From the NCBI GenBank assembly GCA_006503475.1, contig RSEH01000058.1, positions 62,001-126,000 of the forward strand: a stretch of 64,000 nucleotides of DNA, given 5' to 3'. Both the position numbers and the translations under genes were made by a program. This document shows, piece after piece, positions 45,454 through 54,849 of this stretch. How positions within the stretch are numbered: position 1 is the stretch's first letter; the number at the start of each line of letters is the position of its first letter. Origin of the DNA: Stentor roeselii. Taxonomy: Eukaryota; Ciliophora; Heterotrichea; Heterotrichida; Stentoridae. Under the pieces are notes generated by a model, which searched no databases, was not told the origin of the DNA, and saw nothing but the letters and a program-made list of their open reading frames with translations.

Positions 45454-46797
45454 TTATCTATTCAAGAACTTTTCTACTATTTTCACAAGATCTTCAAGTT
45501 CTGATTGCTTTTCAACTTCAAAGCCTTGTAAGATGTTTTCAAGACTCTCCTGGGTTATCGTCCATCCTCCTTCCAGCAGGTCTTTTAAAGCTTCAACGAA
45601 CATGATCATCTCTGGAGTAGGAAGACCTTTATAATGCTTCAGGTAATCTAAAAGACTTGTGTAAAGTTTTACCTGGCTTTTACATTTTGTAAGCTTTTGA
45701 TACTTGTTACTTTCTACGATTCTCTTAAAAGAGTCCATCTGTTTAAATAATTTGATGCGACCTCTGAATTTTTCCTGGTCTTTTAAAATAAGACTTGCTT
45801 TATCACGCATTTTTGAAGGACGTTCTTCTTTTATTTTATTGAAAATCTTGACTGTTTTTGTGTGAAGGTCGATTTTTGCCTGCTGGATCTCTGAGAGGTA
45901 GTCGATTTTAGAGTTATTTCGTTTTGTGACTAGTCGGGGCTTCGGAGTTTGAGGCTTTTCTGAGATTGATGGCATTTTTGGCGAGATTTTCTTGTCTGGG
46001 GAGAGAGAATGAAGACGGGTGAAGATACTTGTTCGCTTTGATGACCTGGAACCTACTGATAGGTGTTTTTCATTATAAGCTTTAATCAAAGCGCTTTTAT
46101 TCTGCTGGTTTCCAGCAAGTTTCATCAGGATGCCTTTATCGTTGTTCCAAGGGACTCCAGGGTTAAACTTGCAGAAGTATTCAAGTCCATTGATTTTTTT
46201 TTCAAAGGTTCCTAAAGCCACTTGGCACTTTTCAATCTTTTTAAACATTTTCTCATTTTCACTATTTCCTTTATTTTCCTTGAGATATTCTTTAAAGCTT
46301 GGAAGTTGAATGTCTTCAGTTTTTCCACTGATGCAGTTCACATAAGTCGATGGTTTTTCGTCACTGTCAGAGTCACTCATGATCGACTTGTTGCGAATCC
46401 TTTCAATGACGGGTGGAGGACTTGGAGTCATATTCCTAAATCCACTTTTTCCACTTTTCGTATCTTTTGCAAGTTTATAACTTTCTTCAATAAGTCCATC
46501 AAGTAAACTTTTCGCCTTATTTCCTTTATCAAATTTTTTACTTTCCTTCGGCTTTCCACTGACATGAGCTGAAGTTTTTTCAAGTTTTTCCTGATTTTTC
46601 AGTCCTTTTGTTGGTTTTCTGGATAAATTGCGATAATCCCTGAAGCTTTTCGAGATTTTCTTAATGAACTTGACATGTTCTTTCGAAACTTCTTCATCAA
46701 AAAACTGAAACCTGTTCTTAGTGATATTTGTAGCAAGTTCAAGTGTCCGTTGGTAGGTATCAGTGATTAAATTTTTTATCTGTTGTTCAGATTCCAT
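45454..46797 (-). CDS. Basic protein of unknown function, 447 aa
   Basis: Helical segments at the N-terminus (DTYQRTLELATNITKNRFQFF) and C-terminus (TPEMIMFVEALKDLLEGGW, LEDLVKIVEKFLNR) flank a Lys/Ser-rich middle with PSPPPV and SDSDSDE runs. A central CKFNPGVPWNNDKGILMKLAG segment looks ordered. No family is recognised. Its start lies 52 nt from the divergent RB gene. Confidence 0.65.
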   Translation of the reverse strand: MESEQQIKNLITDTYQRTLELATNITKNRFQFFDEEVSKEHVKFIKKISKSFRDYRNLSRKPTKGLKNQEKLEKTSAHVSGKPKESKKFDKGNKAKSLLDGLIEESYKLAKDTKSGKSGFRNMTPSPPPVIERIRNKSIMSDSDSDEKPSTYVNCISGKTEDIQLPSFKEYLKENKGNSENEKMFKKIEKCQVALGTFEKKINGLEYFCKFNPGVPWNNDKGILMKLAGNQQNKSALIKAYNEKHLSVGSRSSKRTSIFTRLHSLSPDKKISPKMPSISEKPQTPKPRLVTKRNNSKIDYLSEIQQAKIDLHTKTVKIFNKIKEERPSKMRDKASLILKDQEKFRGRIKLFKQMDSFKRIVESNKYQKLTKCKSQVKLYTSLLDYLKHYKGLPTPEMIMFVEALKDLLEGGWTITQESLENILQGFEVEKQSELEDLVKIVEKFLNR

Positions 46798-46824
46798 ATT
46801 GAAAAAGGGTTTATTTTCGAGTCA

Positions 46825-46837
46825 GGCATGAAATGCC
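46825..46837. repeat. Short perfect inverted repeat upstream of RB
   Basis: GGCAT-GAA-ATGCC, 5-bp arms and a 3-nt loop, 13 nt before the RB start in a 52-nt bidirectional spacer. It could be a factor site; chance is possible. Confidence 0.35.
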
Positions 46838-46849
46838 GGGATAATAAAT

Positions 46850-48946
46850 ATGAAGAACCTTGACCGAATTTATGGACTAAGCAAATCGCAGGTCTTGTTG
46901 GAAGAACTCAGTTCAAGACTCAACATCGACTACTTCATCCGCTCTCAGAGCAACCAGCTTCTTACGTCTTTTAAAGAAGTCAAAAGAAATTGGGACGAAA
47001 ACGACTCGGACTACATTGTTCGCATCTCGATTTTTATATCATCTCGATTGAGAACTGCTGAGTCTTCTTCAGTTGTTTCTCTTTCAGCTTTACTTAAGGA
47101 ACTTCCTTGTCTTCATGATTTTATGGTTAAACTTAAAGAATTCATTTCTTTGATTGCTTTGGACTCTAGGGTCAAAAGTGACATGCAGAGTATTTTAGCG
47201 AGTTATGCCTTTTCTTTAACTCTTTTTAGCAAATTTGAGGAAATTTGGAAAGTTGCTGCGGTTTTTAATGATAAGTTGAAAAAAGTGGCTTGGACTATTT
47301 TTGTTCTTAGTCGTGTGAACTTGATACAGAGAAGAGTGGAAGTCGTTGAATGTGCTTGTATGCTTGTTGCTTGTGTGCATGTCGTGATTATGCATAGTGA
47401 ATGTGAGTTAAATAACAATGAAAATGACTGTTTGAATAGTTTAGCATCTGTTATTAAAGGACAAGCTGAACAAATTAGGATTTCTGCAAATCATTTGAAG
47501 AAAATGTTGGAATTGTTTGTTAAACATAAAGTTGTTAATAGTGCATCGGGGATTAAAGGAATTTTCAGTGATGCTGAGATTCAGAGTAACTATGAAAAAC
47601 TTAGTTTTGAGTATATTCATAAACTTCTACCTTCTGAATTTGATCAGAGGGTTCTGGTTGATAAGGACTTGATTGAGTTTAAGGATATTGGAGTTGCTAG
47701 TAAGTTTGTGGTGAAAGCTGTACTTGCTTATGAAGTGCCTAAGGTCAATGTTTTTCATGAGTTAATGGAGGTTAAATTGAAGATGCTTCCTTTTAACAAC
47801 CCAGGCCAAGACCTTTCAACCTGGCTCCAATCAGCGATCCCAAACGAGAACTCATCCTACCTAGAGCTAATAAAATCTCATCTCTCAAAAATCTGGTTTT
47901 TTTCATCAAACGACGACTATTCAATCCTTCTTAAAATCTTCACAAAAGTATACGAGTCCTCATTCGAAGGCAGTAACTTAAACTTAAGTCTAGCCGTGGC
48001 TCTTCTCGTGCATTCATCAGTCTACAACCTAAAAGGAATAAACGCTGAAAAAGTTCTAAGCCTTGAGAACTTTTCGCCATTCAACCTTTATTCAGAAGTG
48101 AACAAATTGATCCAATCAGACCCTCCAGACCGAGTAGTCCACAAGTTAAAAAAAGTAAGACTCGTCCTTCTCACATCTTTAGTCTGGACTGACGAAAAAT
48201 TTTTAAATGAATTTAAAATTTTCACAGGAAGTAAAAAAGAGAGTCACTCAGAACTTAAAGATTTTTTCTCAGATCTTCTTTTTTACTGCAACTTTTTTAT
48301 CAGAGAGATTTCCAGACATCTTCTAATATCAGAAAAGCTACAAGAAGAGATTTGGCAAATTTTAAAATCTTGTTTAACACAAGAATGTGAAATTTTATTT
48401 AACAGGAATATTCACCAGATAGTTCTCTGCTGCATATATGGACTAAGTAAAGCGAAGAACTTAAACGTGACTTTTAACTCAATAGTTTCAAGAATGCTTG
48501 AACTTGACCAAAGAGCTGAAGAGCTTTTCAGGAAGATCCAAATAGAAGACAGTACAGGAGACATCATAAAGTACTACAATGAAGAGTTTTTAAAATACAT
48601 GAAGACTTACCTTCTCTCAGTATCTCGAACACCTTCTGAGATGTACTCAACTCCTTTGAACATCTCGAACGGTGCGACGTCTTCTTTAACTCTCGTTTCC
48701 CCGACGCTTACCCCGATCTACACGCCAGGTTCCCGTAAAGCCTACGAATTTGGCCAGTCTCCAATAGAACATCTCGTTCACTTCAACCGAATGTTAACAA
48801 AAAACACCCAAGTCCGACTTGACTTTTATGGAGAAAAATCAGGAACTCCTTCAAAAAAGCCGAAATTCGCTGAAGAAATTTATAAAGACGATGAAATCGC
48901 TGACTTGCCTGGTGAAATCCCGGGTTTACGCGATGATTCACTTTAA
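46850..48946 (+). CDS. RB1: Retinoblastoma-family protein
   Basis: 698 residues with RB architecture. The N-terminal cyclin-like region (KLKKVAWTIFVLSRVNLIQRR) corresponds to the RB N-domain, and about 270-400 to pocket A. Pocket B (SDLLFYCNFFIREISRHLL, EEIWQILKSCLTQECEILF, HQIVLCCIYGLSKAKNL) ends with the typical tail: STPLNISN, then LTPIYTPGSRKAYEFG. RB binds E2F and restrains S-phase entry. TP sites in the tail (SPTLTPIYTP, TPSKKPK) could be CDK targets. No intron was found. Confidence 0.85.
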   Translation: MKNLDRIYGLSKSQVLLEELSSRLNIDYFIRSQSNQLLTSFKEVKRNWDENDSDYIVRISIFISSRLRTAESSSVVSLSALLKELPCLHDFMVKLKEFISLIALDSRVKSDMQSILASYAFSLTLFSKFEEIWKVAAVFNDKLKKVAWTIFVLSRVNLIQRRVEVVECACMLVACVHVVIMHSECELNNNENDCLNSLASVIKGQAEQIRISANHLKKMLELFVKHKVVNSASGIKGIFSDAEIQSNYEKLSFEYIHKLLPSEFDQRVLVDKDLIEFKDIGVASKFVVKAVLAYEVPKVNVFHELMEVKLKMLPFNNPGQDLSTWLQSAIPNENSSYLELIKSHLSKIWFFSSNDDYSILLKIFTKVYESSFEGSNLNLSLAVALLVHSSVYNLKGINAEKVLSLENFSPFNLYSEVNKLIQSDPPDRVVHKLKKVRLVLLTSLVWTDEKFLNEFKIFTGSKKESHSELKDFFSDLLFYCNFFIREISRHLLISEKLQEEIWQILKSCLTQECEILFNRNIHQIVLCCIYGLSKAKNLNVTFNSIVSRMLELDQRAEELFRKIQIEDSTGDIIKYYNEEFLKYMKTYLLSVSRTPSEMYSTPLNISNGATSSLTLVSPTLTPIYTPGSRKAYEFGQSPIEHLVHFNRMLTKNTQVRLDFYGEKSGTPSKKPKFAEEIYKDDEIADLPGEIPGLRDDSL

Positions 48947-48967
48947 GTAATTAATAATAACTTTTTT

Positions 48968-50221
48968 ATGGTTTCTTTAATTCGAAGAGCTTTTGCTAGA
49001 AACTGGGTCCATAGGCCTCCTCCTGATGAAAAGGATAAACTTTTGGATATGTTTCGAAGTTCGAGTGCTTTGAAGCTGCTGGAATTGAATGATAGGTACA
49101 AAATTATTAAGCCTGGACTTAGGGTACTTGATTTAGGAGCCGCTCCAGGTGGATGGGCACAGGTCGCGACAAAAGCTTGTCAAAGTACCTCGGAAGACCC
49201 TCAGGTTTTTTGTGTTGACTTGAAAAGCATGATATTTATCGAAGGAGCAACAAGTCTTGTTGCTGATGTTTCAGAAGAAGAGATTCAAAATCAGATTATT
49301 GAATTTGTGAAAATGCCTGTTGATGTCGTTTTAAGTGACTTGTCGAAATTTACTACTAAGGATAGAGATATTGACTGTGAACAACAGTGGTCTTTTTGTC
49401 TTGATACTTTGAGGATTGCGAATTTGATACTTAAAACTGGAGGAACTGCATTGATTAAAATGTATCTTGGAATGGAAGAACCTAGATATTTTGTGAGGGT
49501 TATTTAGGAGACTATGAAAGAGTACTTTAAAGATATTGAAAGGGTCAAAAGTACTAAAAGTCATAATGTTGAAGTTTATTACTTGGCTAAAGGATGGAAA
49601 CTTGGAGAGGCTCGTGATGAAGATATCACTAAAGAACAGTTGAAAGAAGCCACTGAACAGATTTATTCACTTGGATATAAAAGTAAGAAAAATTCAGTTG
49701 ATGCTGATCTTGAAGCTAAAATACGAAGCGAAATTGGAGAATTTGATAAAAATAATCCAAAATATGAGTTTTTAAGGGATGAGGAAGAAAGTTTAAAGTA
49801 TAGTTCTCTTACTGGGGGAAATCCGAGCTTTAATACAGAAATTCCGACTGGTCTCAATGACCTTGCAAATGTCGTGAAAAAGTTAAAAGATGAAAAACAT
49901 GAACCAGCAGAGTATTTTGATGAAGAAGAAGAACAAATCGACTTTAATAAAAAGCTTCGAGAAGACATTGAAGAAACCTTAAAAAATTTCGAAGAATCGA
50001 ATTTCTACACCGAAGATGATACTCGAGAAGAATTCAAACAATTCCAACAATTCCAACACGAAGACTTTATGAAGGACAAGACAGGACCAAATATGGAAGG
50101 CGCATTTAAAGAAATGAAAGAGAAAATTTACTCAGATATGAAAAGAGCGAAAAATAACCCTACCAGGAGCTTTGAAGACTGGAAAAATGCTGAGAAAGAC
50201 ACAGAATTTTGGAATAATTAA
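48968..50221 (+). CDS. FtsJ/RrmJ-type rRNA 2'-O-methyltransferase (one intron)
   Basis: 412 residues after removal of a 15-nt intron (49493-49507), which restores EPRYF-ETMKEYFKDIERVKS. The SAM site is VLDLGAAPGGWAQVA; VFCVDLKSM, VVLSDLS and the catalytic Lys in TALIKMYLG follow. The basic N-terminus (SLIRRAFARNWVHR) and size suggest the mitochondrial MRM2/RRMJ branch, which methylates large-subunit rRNA. A 170-residue acidic/charged C-terminal extension is not part of the enzyme fold and is unusual. Confidence 0.88.
49493..49507 (+). other. 15-nt intron with GTG donor
   Basis: GTGAGGGTTATTTAG, phase 0 after a Phe codon, with an in-frame TAG at its end. The donor is GTGA rather than GTAA. 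A at position 10. Confidence 0.88.
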
Positions 50222-50310
50222 CTAGCCTTTGATATATTTTGATAAGGGTTGACTGAACATTTTGAATGGCACTCTCTAAAGACTGAAGAAACGTTTAAAT
50301 TTGTTTTCAG
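50218..50310 (-). pseudogene. Decayed copy of the 3' end of the 25-residue repeat gene
   Basis: Positions 50218-50274 align without gaps to 50629-50685, 49 of 57 bases identical by hand. Read on the minus strand it gives ECHSKCSVNPYQNISKAS then stop, against ECHSRRSVNPYRKLPKSS then stop in the intact gene. Similarity fades further upstream (SVFRECHS against SVCNECHS). No start or other exons remain. The copy abuts and slightly overlaps the 3' end of the methyltransferase gene. Confidence 0.65.
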
Positions 50311-50628
50311 TTTTAATTGTGTAGAAATGATTGATTCATGTCATAGGATTAGAGTTCCAACAATTCATATTGAAAATTTTTTAAGTTCCAAAATGAAAAC
50401 GATTTAAAAACCTCGGATTTTAATAGATTTCAATAAATAACTTGGAAAAAAACAGTATTCGGTTAAACTAAAACCTTTAAAAAACATAAGAAATGAATAA
50501 TGATTCAGTAAAAGATTTAAAATTTAATCCAGATAAATACATTCATCAAAATTTACCTCAATAAACAAATTCCTTACAAATGAATAAATAATTCTAAGAC
50601 TGGAAATCTAAAAACAACTTAGAAATAA
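50311..50628. other. Intergenic, AT-rich, no gene seen
   Basis: About 320 nt between the pseudogene remnant and the repeat-protein stop. No ORF of note; further decayed copy sequence may lie here but I cannot align it by eye. Confidence 0.45.
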
Positions 50629-53600
50629 TTAACTAGACTTTGGTAATTTTCGATAAGGGTTAACTGAACGTCTTGAATGGCACTCATTGCACACTGATGT
50701 ACCTAAAAAGTGGTTTTTCCGCAAGCAATGAAGACAAATCTGGTCGTGACAACTTGTGCAAATCTCGATCACATAACAGTAGTTCACTAGACGTGAACAG
50801 AAACCACAAGGGATTAATTCGAACTTACTACCCACGTATGTATCTACCCAGTCTACTTTCTCGGCATCCATGCATGATGAGCAGGATGTAGGCGTATAAT
50901 CTTGAAGGAACTCTACACGGATATAGCAACACAGGCACATAACGATTTCTCCTCTCGTTATAATATTATTACAACCCACACAAACTGAGCCTGCAGGGAT
51001 TTTATGTCGAGTATATTCTTCAGATTTCGACTTTGTTTTGATATTAGAAGATTTGAAAGCACTACTACAGCAATCTGAACATTTCAGGAAAAGTGAAGAA
51101 CGTTTTAACATTCTGTAGCAGGTGTTGCAGAAGTATGAACCACAAATGAGGACCATTGCTTCAATTATTTTTGATTCGTGTATGAGACTTTCTTCTGATA
51201 TTGGAGGTTCTGGGGATTCTTCTGAACCACGAGGTGAGAGTTGGCCTTCCGCATCAAGTTCATATTTTTTCTGTTCTTCTTTTCTCCTAACTTCCCTTTC
51301 CATCCTCAATTGTTTTTCCTTTGACTGTCTATGTTTTTCAGCAATTTTCTGCAATTCAATTCTTTTCAAAGCAGAAAGATACTTATCCTCCGCATTTTTC
51401 TTTTCCAATTCAGCTTTACTCTCCAATTTCTGATAATACTCAGCTTTTCTAGCAAATCTTTCTTCTAAAGACAAAAGTTGTGTCTCTTTTTCTGAATAAG
51501 CGATTTCCTTCTTTTTTGTCTTGATTATAAACCGAAACTCTTTTAGTAGTCCAGCGATTTGAAGACTTTGATGATCTTTGCAGGCTGAGTTAAAATCTTT
51601 CGAAAACTTTTCAAGAGATGATAATTTTTGGATTGTTTTGGATTCTTGGGTTTTTAATGCTTTTTGGAAGAAACGTGAAGAGGAATCGTTTTCGAGAAGA
51701 TTTTTTATGGTGGAGTCTGAAACAGTTATTAGCGATTCAACTAAACAGAGACTCAGTGATTCTGAGGAATTTAGACTGGCTTTTAATGATTTTTCATGGT
51801 TTTTTGATGATTTTATAAAAGATTTGCTTTGGTTTAGCTCTTCTTTTAAGTGATTTTTTTGGGATTTGGAGAAATTGGATTGATTTTCTAGGAAATGGAG
51901 AGTTTTGGACTCTTGTGAGTTTAATTGTTTCAGGGATTCGGATGAGATTGATGTTTGAGAATTTTTATAAGTTTGAAACTGCTTTTCAAAATTTTCAAGG
52001 GCTTTTAGAGAATTTTGCTGATTCGATGAGAGGGTTTGATTTAATTTAATTTGAAATGCATCTAATGAGCCTAGAATCTGAATTTCTTGTAATTTGGTTT
52101 TATTTAGTTTTAGCGAAAATTGTTGACTGTCCTTTTCTTGCTTTTCCATTGCTTTTTGAGTACGAAGATTTAAAGATTCTGATTCTTTAATGAAAATATC
52201 TGTAGACAAAAGCTCAGCATCCAGTATAAATTGATGATTTTCTCTAAGCTTTTTTTCCATTTTAACTTGTAAGAAATTTTGGGTTTCAAGGATTTCCAAT
52301 TTCGAATTAAAACTGATAATTCTTTTGGATTCTACCATCTCATAGGAATGTCTATTACTATCATATGTTGACATTTTTTCAATATTTTCAGCCCTAAAAC
52401 TGCTTCTTAATATTTCTATTTTTTGTAGATATTCATTTTGATAGTCGACTGACTTCAAGTGCTTATCGAAAATTGTTAATTGACTCATAAGATATTTTTT
52501 ACCATATCGATTATTTTCTTTCATTTTCATAGACACTTTTTTTGAGCTAAAATTTTCTTCTGATTTAAACTTGATTGATTCGTTTTCTTTATCAGAAAGT
52601 TTTAAGACCTGCTTTTCAATCATCTCTTTTTCATGTAAATTAAAATCAATCATATAATTTTCTTCTTTTTCCAAAGCCTTACTTTCAATTTTCAAACTTT
52701 GATCTTCAACTTTAATCTTTTTGTTAAAAGATATTCTCTCATTTTCCATTGCATCTATAAGATTTTTTGAAATTTTATCCTGCATCTCATAAATCTTTTT
52801 GATATAGTTTTCCTCATTTTCTAATTTGATTGAATTAATGCTACTCATTTTTCCTTCCAGTTCTAAAAATTTTCTTATATTTTTTTCTTCACTTATCAAA
52901 GACTTGAAGTTAAAAGTCGAATTTTTTAATTCAGCTGAAATAAAATCATCTGAATTTTTTTTCTCATTATCTAAATCATTCACTTTAACTTTTGATTTTT
53001 CCTCTTCAAGCTGATAGAATTTTTTTTGATAAACTTCTTCTTTTTCTATTGACTTTGAATGAAATTTTGAATTTTTCTGTTCGATTTTTTTAAACTTTTT
53101 CAGATATTTCTCCTCATTTTGTAAAAATTTTGATTGAAGTTTTGAAGTTTTAATCTCACTTTTATATTTTGTTTTATTTAAAGTTTCTTCTTTGTCTAAA
53201 TTCTTAATTAATAATGACATTTGTATAATCTGATCATTGAGCAATTTCTGATTATGTTTATCTTGAGCTGTAAGGATTTTATTTATTTTTCTACGATCTA
53301 AGTTTTCTTCATTTTTCTTTATGACAGTATTTTGCTCGTTTTTAATGAGTTTCTTAGCTGAAAATGTGTTGATTTTACCGTTTTCCTCAATAAATATTTC
53401 CATAAGGTGTTGCTCAGAAATCATTATAAGTGAAGCTGAGGATTCAGCATTTTCTAATTTTTTTATATATTTGACTGTTAATTGCTCTTCAATATTCATT
53501 CGCTCAACCCAAGAATCAAGTTGTAATGATTCTTTAAATATAAATGAATTAGAAGCTTCTTCATTTTGAGAGATTTTGTTGATGAAATTTTTTTTGTTAT

Positions 53601-54837
53601 TGAAACATTGATTATTGATTGCTTTTAAGTGTTTTTCTTCTTGTTCTAAGCTTTCATATGAACTAGTTGAGATTCTTAGTTCTTCTCTATTAAACATTTT
53701 AACGGCTTTTTCATTGAATGTTAGATGTTTTTGAGAAGCAGAGCAGGTATCACGAGTAGAAATTTCTATTGTCCGCACGATTTTTTCTTCTTTTTGCATA
53801 TCTCTACTTAATCTTTCTTGAAATCCAGTTAAATACATACAAACCCTCCTACCAATTTTTTCTTCTTTTTCAAGCATTTTCTTAACTTTTTCACATTTTT
53901 TTAAATTTTTACTAAAAAACTCCTTTGCGATTTTTTCCTCTCTATTTAAACACCTTTGAACATTTTTCTGTTTTTTAATTTCTTTTTTTTGAAACTCAAT
54001 CATAATTTTAGCCTCCTTTTCTAGAACCATAGTAAAATTTCGATAATCTTCCATTTCGTTAATAATAAAATTCCTTCCAGCGAATTCATGAGAATCCATA
54101 GAAAAATACTCATTTTCAGCAAGTGCCCTTTCCTTTTTCAAGTACTGAAACCTATAAACTTCTTCATCCCTCATCAAAATCCCTTCATTCCTTCTACGAT
54201 TCTCTCTTTTCTCTTCTTTTCTTTGATTTTTTTCCCTTTTTTTCCTTTCAATTTCATTCAACTCAAAAATTCTTTGATTTTCCTCAATTTCAATTGCTTC
54301 CTGGTCCATAAAATCCTCAGTTTCAAGCATCAAATAAAACAACTTCCCTTTCCTAAGCACATTTAAATTGACATAAACACTTTCAGTCCTTCGACTATTC
54401 CTCTCCCAAAACGATTCACAAATAAAAACATCAACATTCAATTCAGAAAAAACATTCTGCGCATTTTCCACAGTTTTCAAGTCATTTTCCTTCATCATAA
54501 TCCTTCCAAGTCCATTAACGACCTCAAAAAACTCTTGTTTTTTTTGCAACTCTCTGAAAACTGCAAGTCTTTTTGACTGCATGGAAACTGTGAACTCAGA
54601 AATGGCAAGTTTAGTCTCTTCATTGACCTGTAGTCCAAGATTCTCTCCAACATCAAAAAGTACTCCAAAAAACACTTCAAACGCGAAAGAAAAGCATTTT
54701 TTGATAATAAGTTGCTCAACACTTGTGATAAGCAAAGCAGGAAAAATATTTTCGCCTTTTAATTCACGGACTTTCCGAAAACGTTCAAAAGTTTCGAGTT
54801 GGAAGTCTTGAGGGTCACGAAGAGGAGAAATTTTCAT
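50629..54837 (-). CDS. Giant protein with about 36 exact 25-residue repeats and C-terminal zinc module
   Basis: 1402 residues. Residues 1-200 are an ordered head (FPALLITSVEQLIIKKCFSF). From about 223 to 1122 the chain divides, with no gaps, into 36 units of exactly 25 residues: usually acidic at 1-4 (EKEE, NREE), hydrophobic or aromatic near 10, Leu/Met/Ile at 25. A Lys/Glu coil (1123-1190) follows. The C-terminus is Cys-rich (FCNTCYRML, CSDCC, CVGCNN, CLCC, CSSC, CGFC, CTSCHDQICLHC, CNEC), probably several zinc ribbons or a RING-like E3 module. Known family: none recognised. Confidence 0.85.
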   Translation of the reverse strand: MKISPLRDPQDFQLETFERFRKVRELKGENIFPALLITSVEQLIIKKCFSFAFEVFFGVLFDVGENLGLQVNEETKLAISEFTVSMQSKRLAVFRELQKKQEFFEVVNGLGRIMMKENDLKTVENAQNVFSELNVDVFICESFWERNSRRTESVYVNLNVLRKGKLFYLMLETEDFMDQEAIEIEENQRIFELNEIERKKREKNQRKEEKRENRRRNEGILMRDEEVYRFQYLKKERALAENEYFSMDSHEFAGRNFIINEMEDYRNFTMVLEKEAKIMIEFQKKEIKKQKNVQRCLNREEKIAKEFFSKNLKKCEKVKKMLEKEEKIGRRVCMYLTGFQERLSRDMQKEEKIVRTIEISTRDTCSASQKHLTFNEKAVKMFNREELRISTSSYESLEQEEKHLKAINNQCFNNKKNFINKISQNEEASNSFIFKESLQLDSWVERMNIEEQLTVKYIKKLENAESSASLIMISEQHLMEIFIEENGKINTFSAKKLIKNEQNTVIKKNEENLDRRKINKILTAQDKHNQKLLNDQIIQMSLLIKNLDKEETLNKTKYKSEIKTSKLQSKFLQNEEKYLKKFKKIEQKNSKFHSKSIEKEEVYQKKFYQLEEEKSKVKVNDLDNEKKNSDDFISAELKNSTFNFKSLISEEKNIRKFLELEGKMSSINSIKLENEENYIKKIYEMQDKISKNLIDAMENERISFNKKIKVEDQSLKIESKALEKEENYMIDFNLHEKEMIEKQVLKLSDKENESIKFKSEENFSSKKVSMKMKENNRYGKKYLMSQLTIFDKHLKSVDYQNEYLQKIEILRSSFRAENIEKMSTYDSNRHSYEMVESKRIISFNSKLEILETQNFLQVKMEKKLRENHQFILDAELLSTDIFIKESESLNLRTQKAMEKQEKDSQQFSLKLNKTKLQEIQILGSLDAFQIKLNQTLSSNQQNSLKALENFEKQFQTYKNSQTSISSESLKQLNSQESKTLHFLENQSNFSKSQKNHLKEELNQSKSFIKSSKNHEKSLKASLNSSESLSLCLVESLITVSDSTIKNLLENDSSSRFFQKALKTQESKTIQKLSSLEKFSKDFNSACKDHQSLQIAGLLKEFRFIIKTKKKEIAYSEKETQLLSLEERFARKAEYYQKLESKAELEKKNAEDKYLSALKRIELQKIAEKHRQSKEKQLRMEREVRRKEEQKKYELDAEGQLSPRGSEESPEPPISEESLIHESKIIEAMVLICGSYFCNTCYRMLKRSSLFLKCSDCCSSAFKSSNIKTKSKSEEYTRHKIPAGSVCVGCNNIITRGEIVMCLCCYIRVEFLQDYTPTSCSSCMDAEKVDWVDTYVGSKFELIPCGFCSRLVNYCYVIEICTSCHDQICLHCLRKNHFLGTSVCNECHSRRSVNPYRKLPKSS
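51472..54171 (-). repeat. 75-nt (25-residue) protein repeat array
   Basis: Thirty-six in-frame units of 75 nt, residues 223-1122 of the large minus-strand gene. Units differ strongly in sequence but keep exact length. Examples: EKEEKIGRRVCMYLTGF..., QNEEKYLKKFKKIEQKN..., ENEENYIKKIYEMQDKI.... Confidence 0.85.
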
Positions 54838-54849
54838 TTATTAAATATT

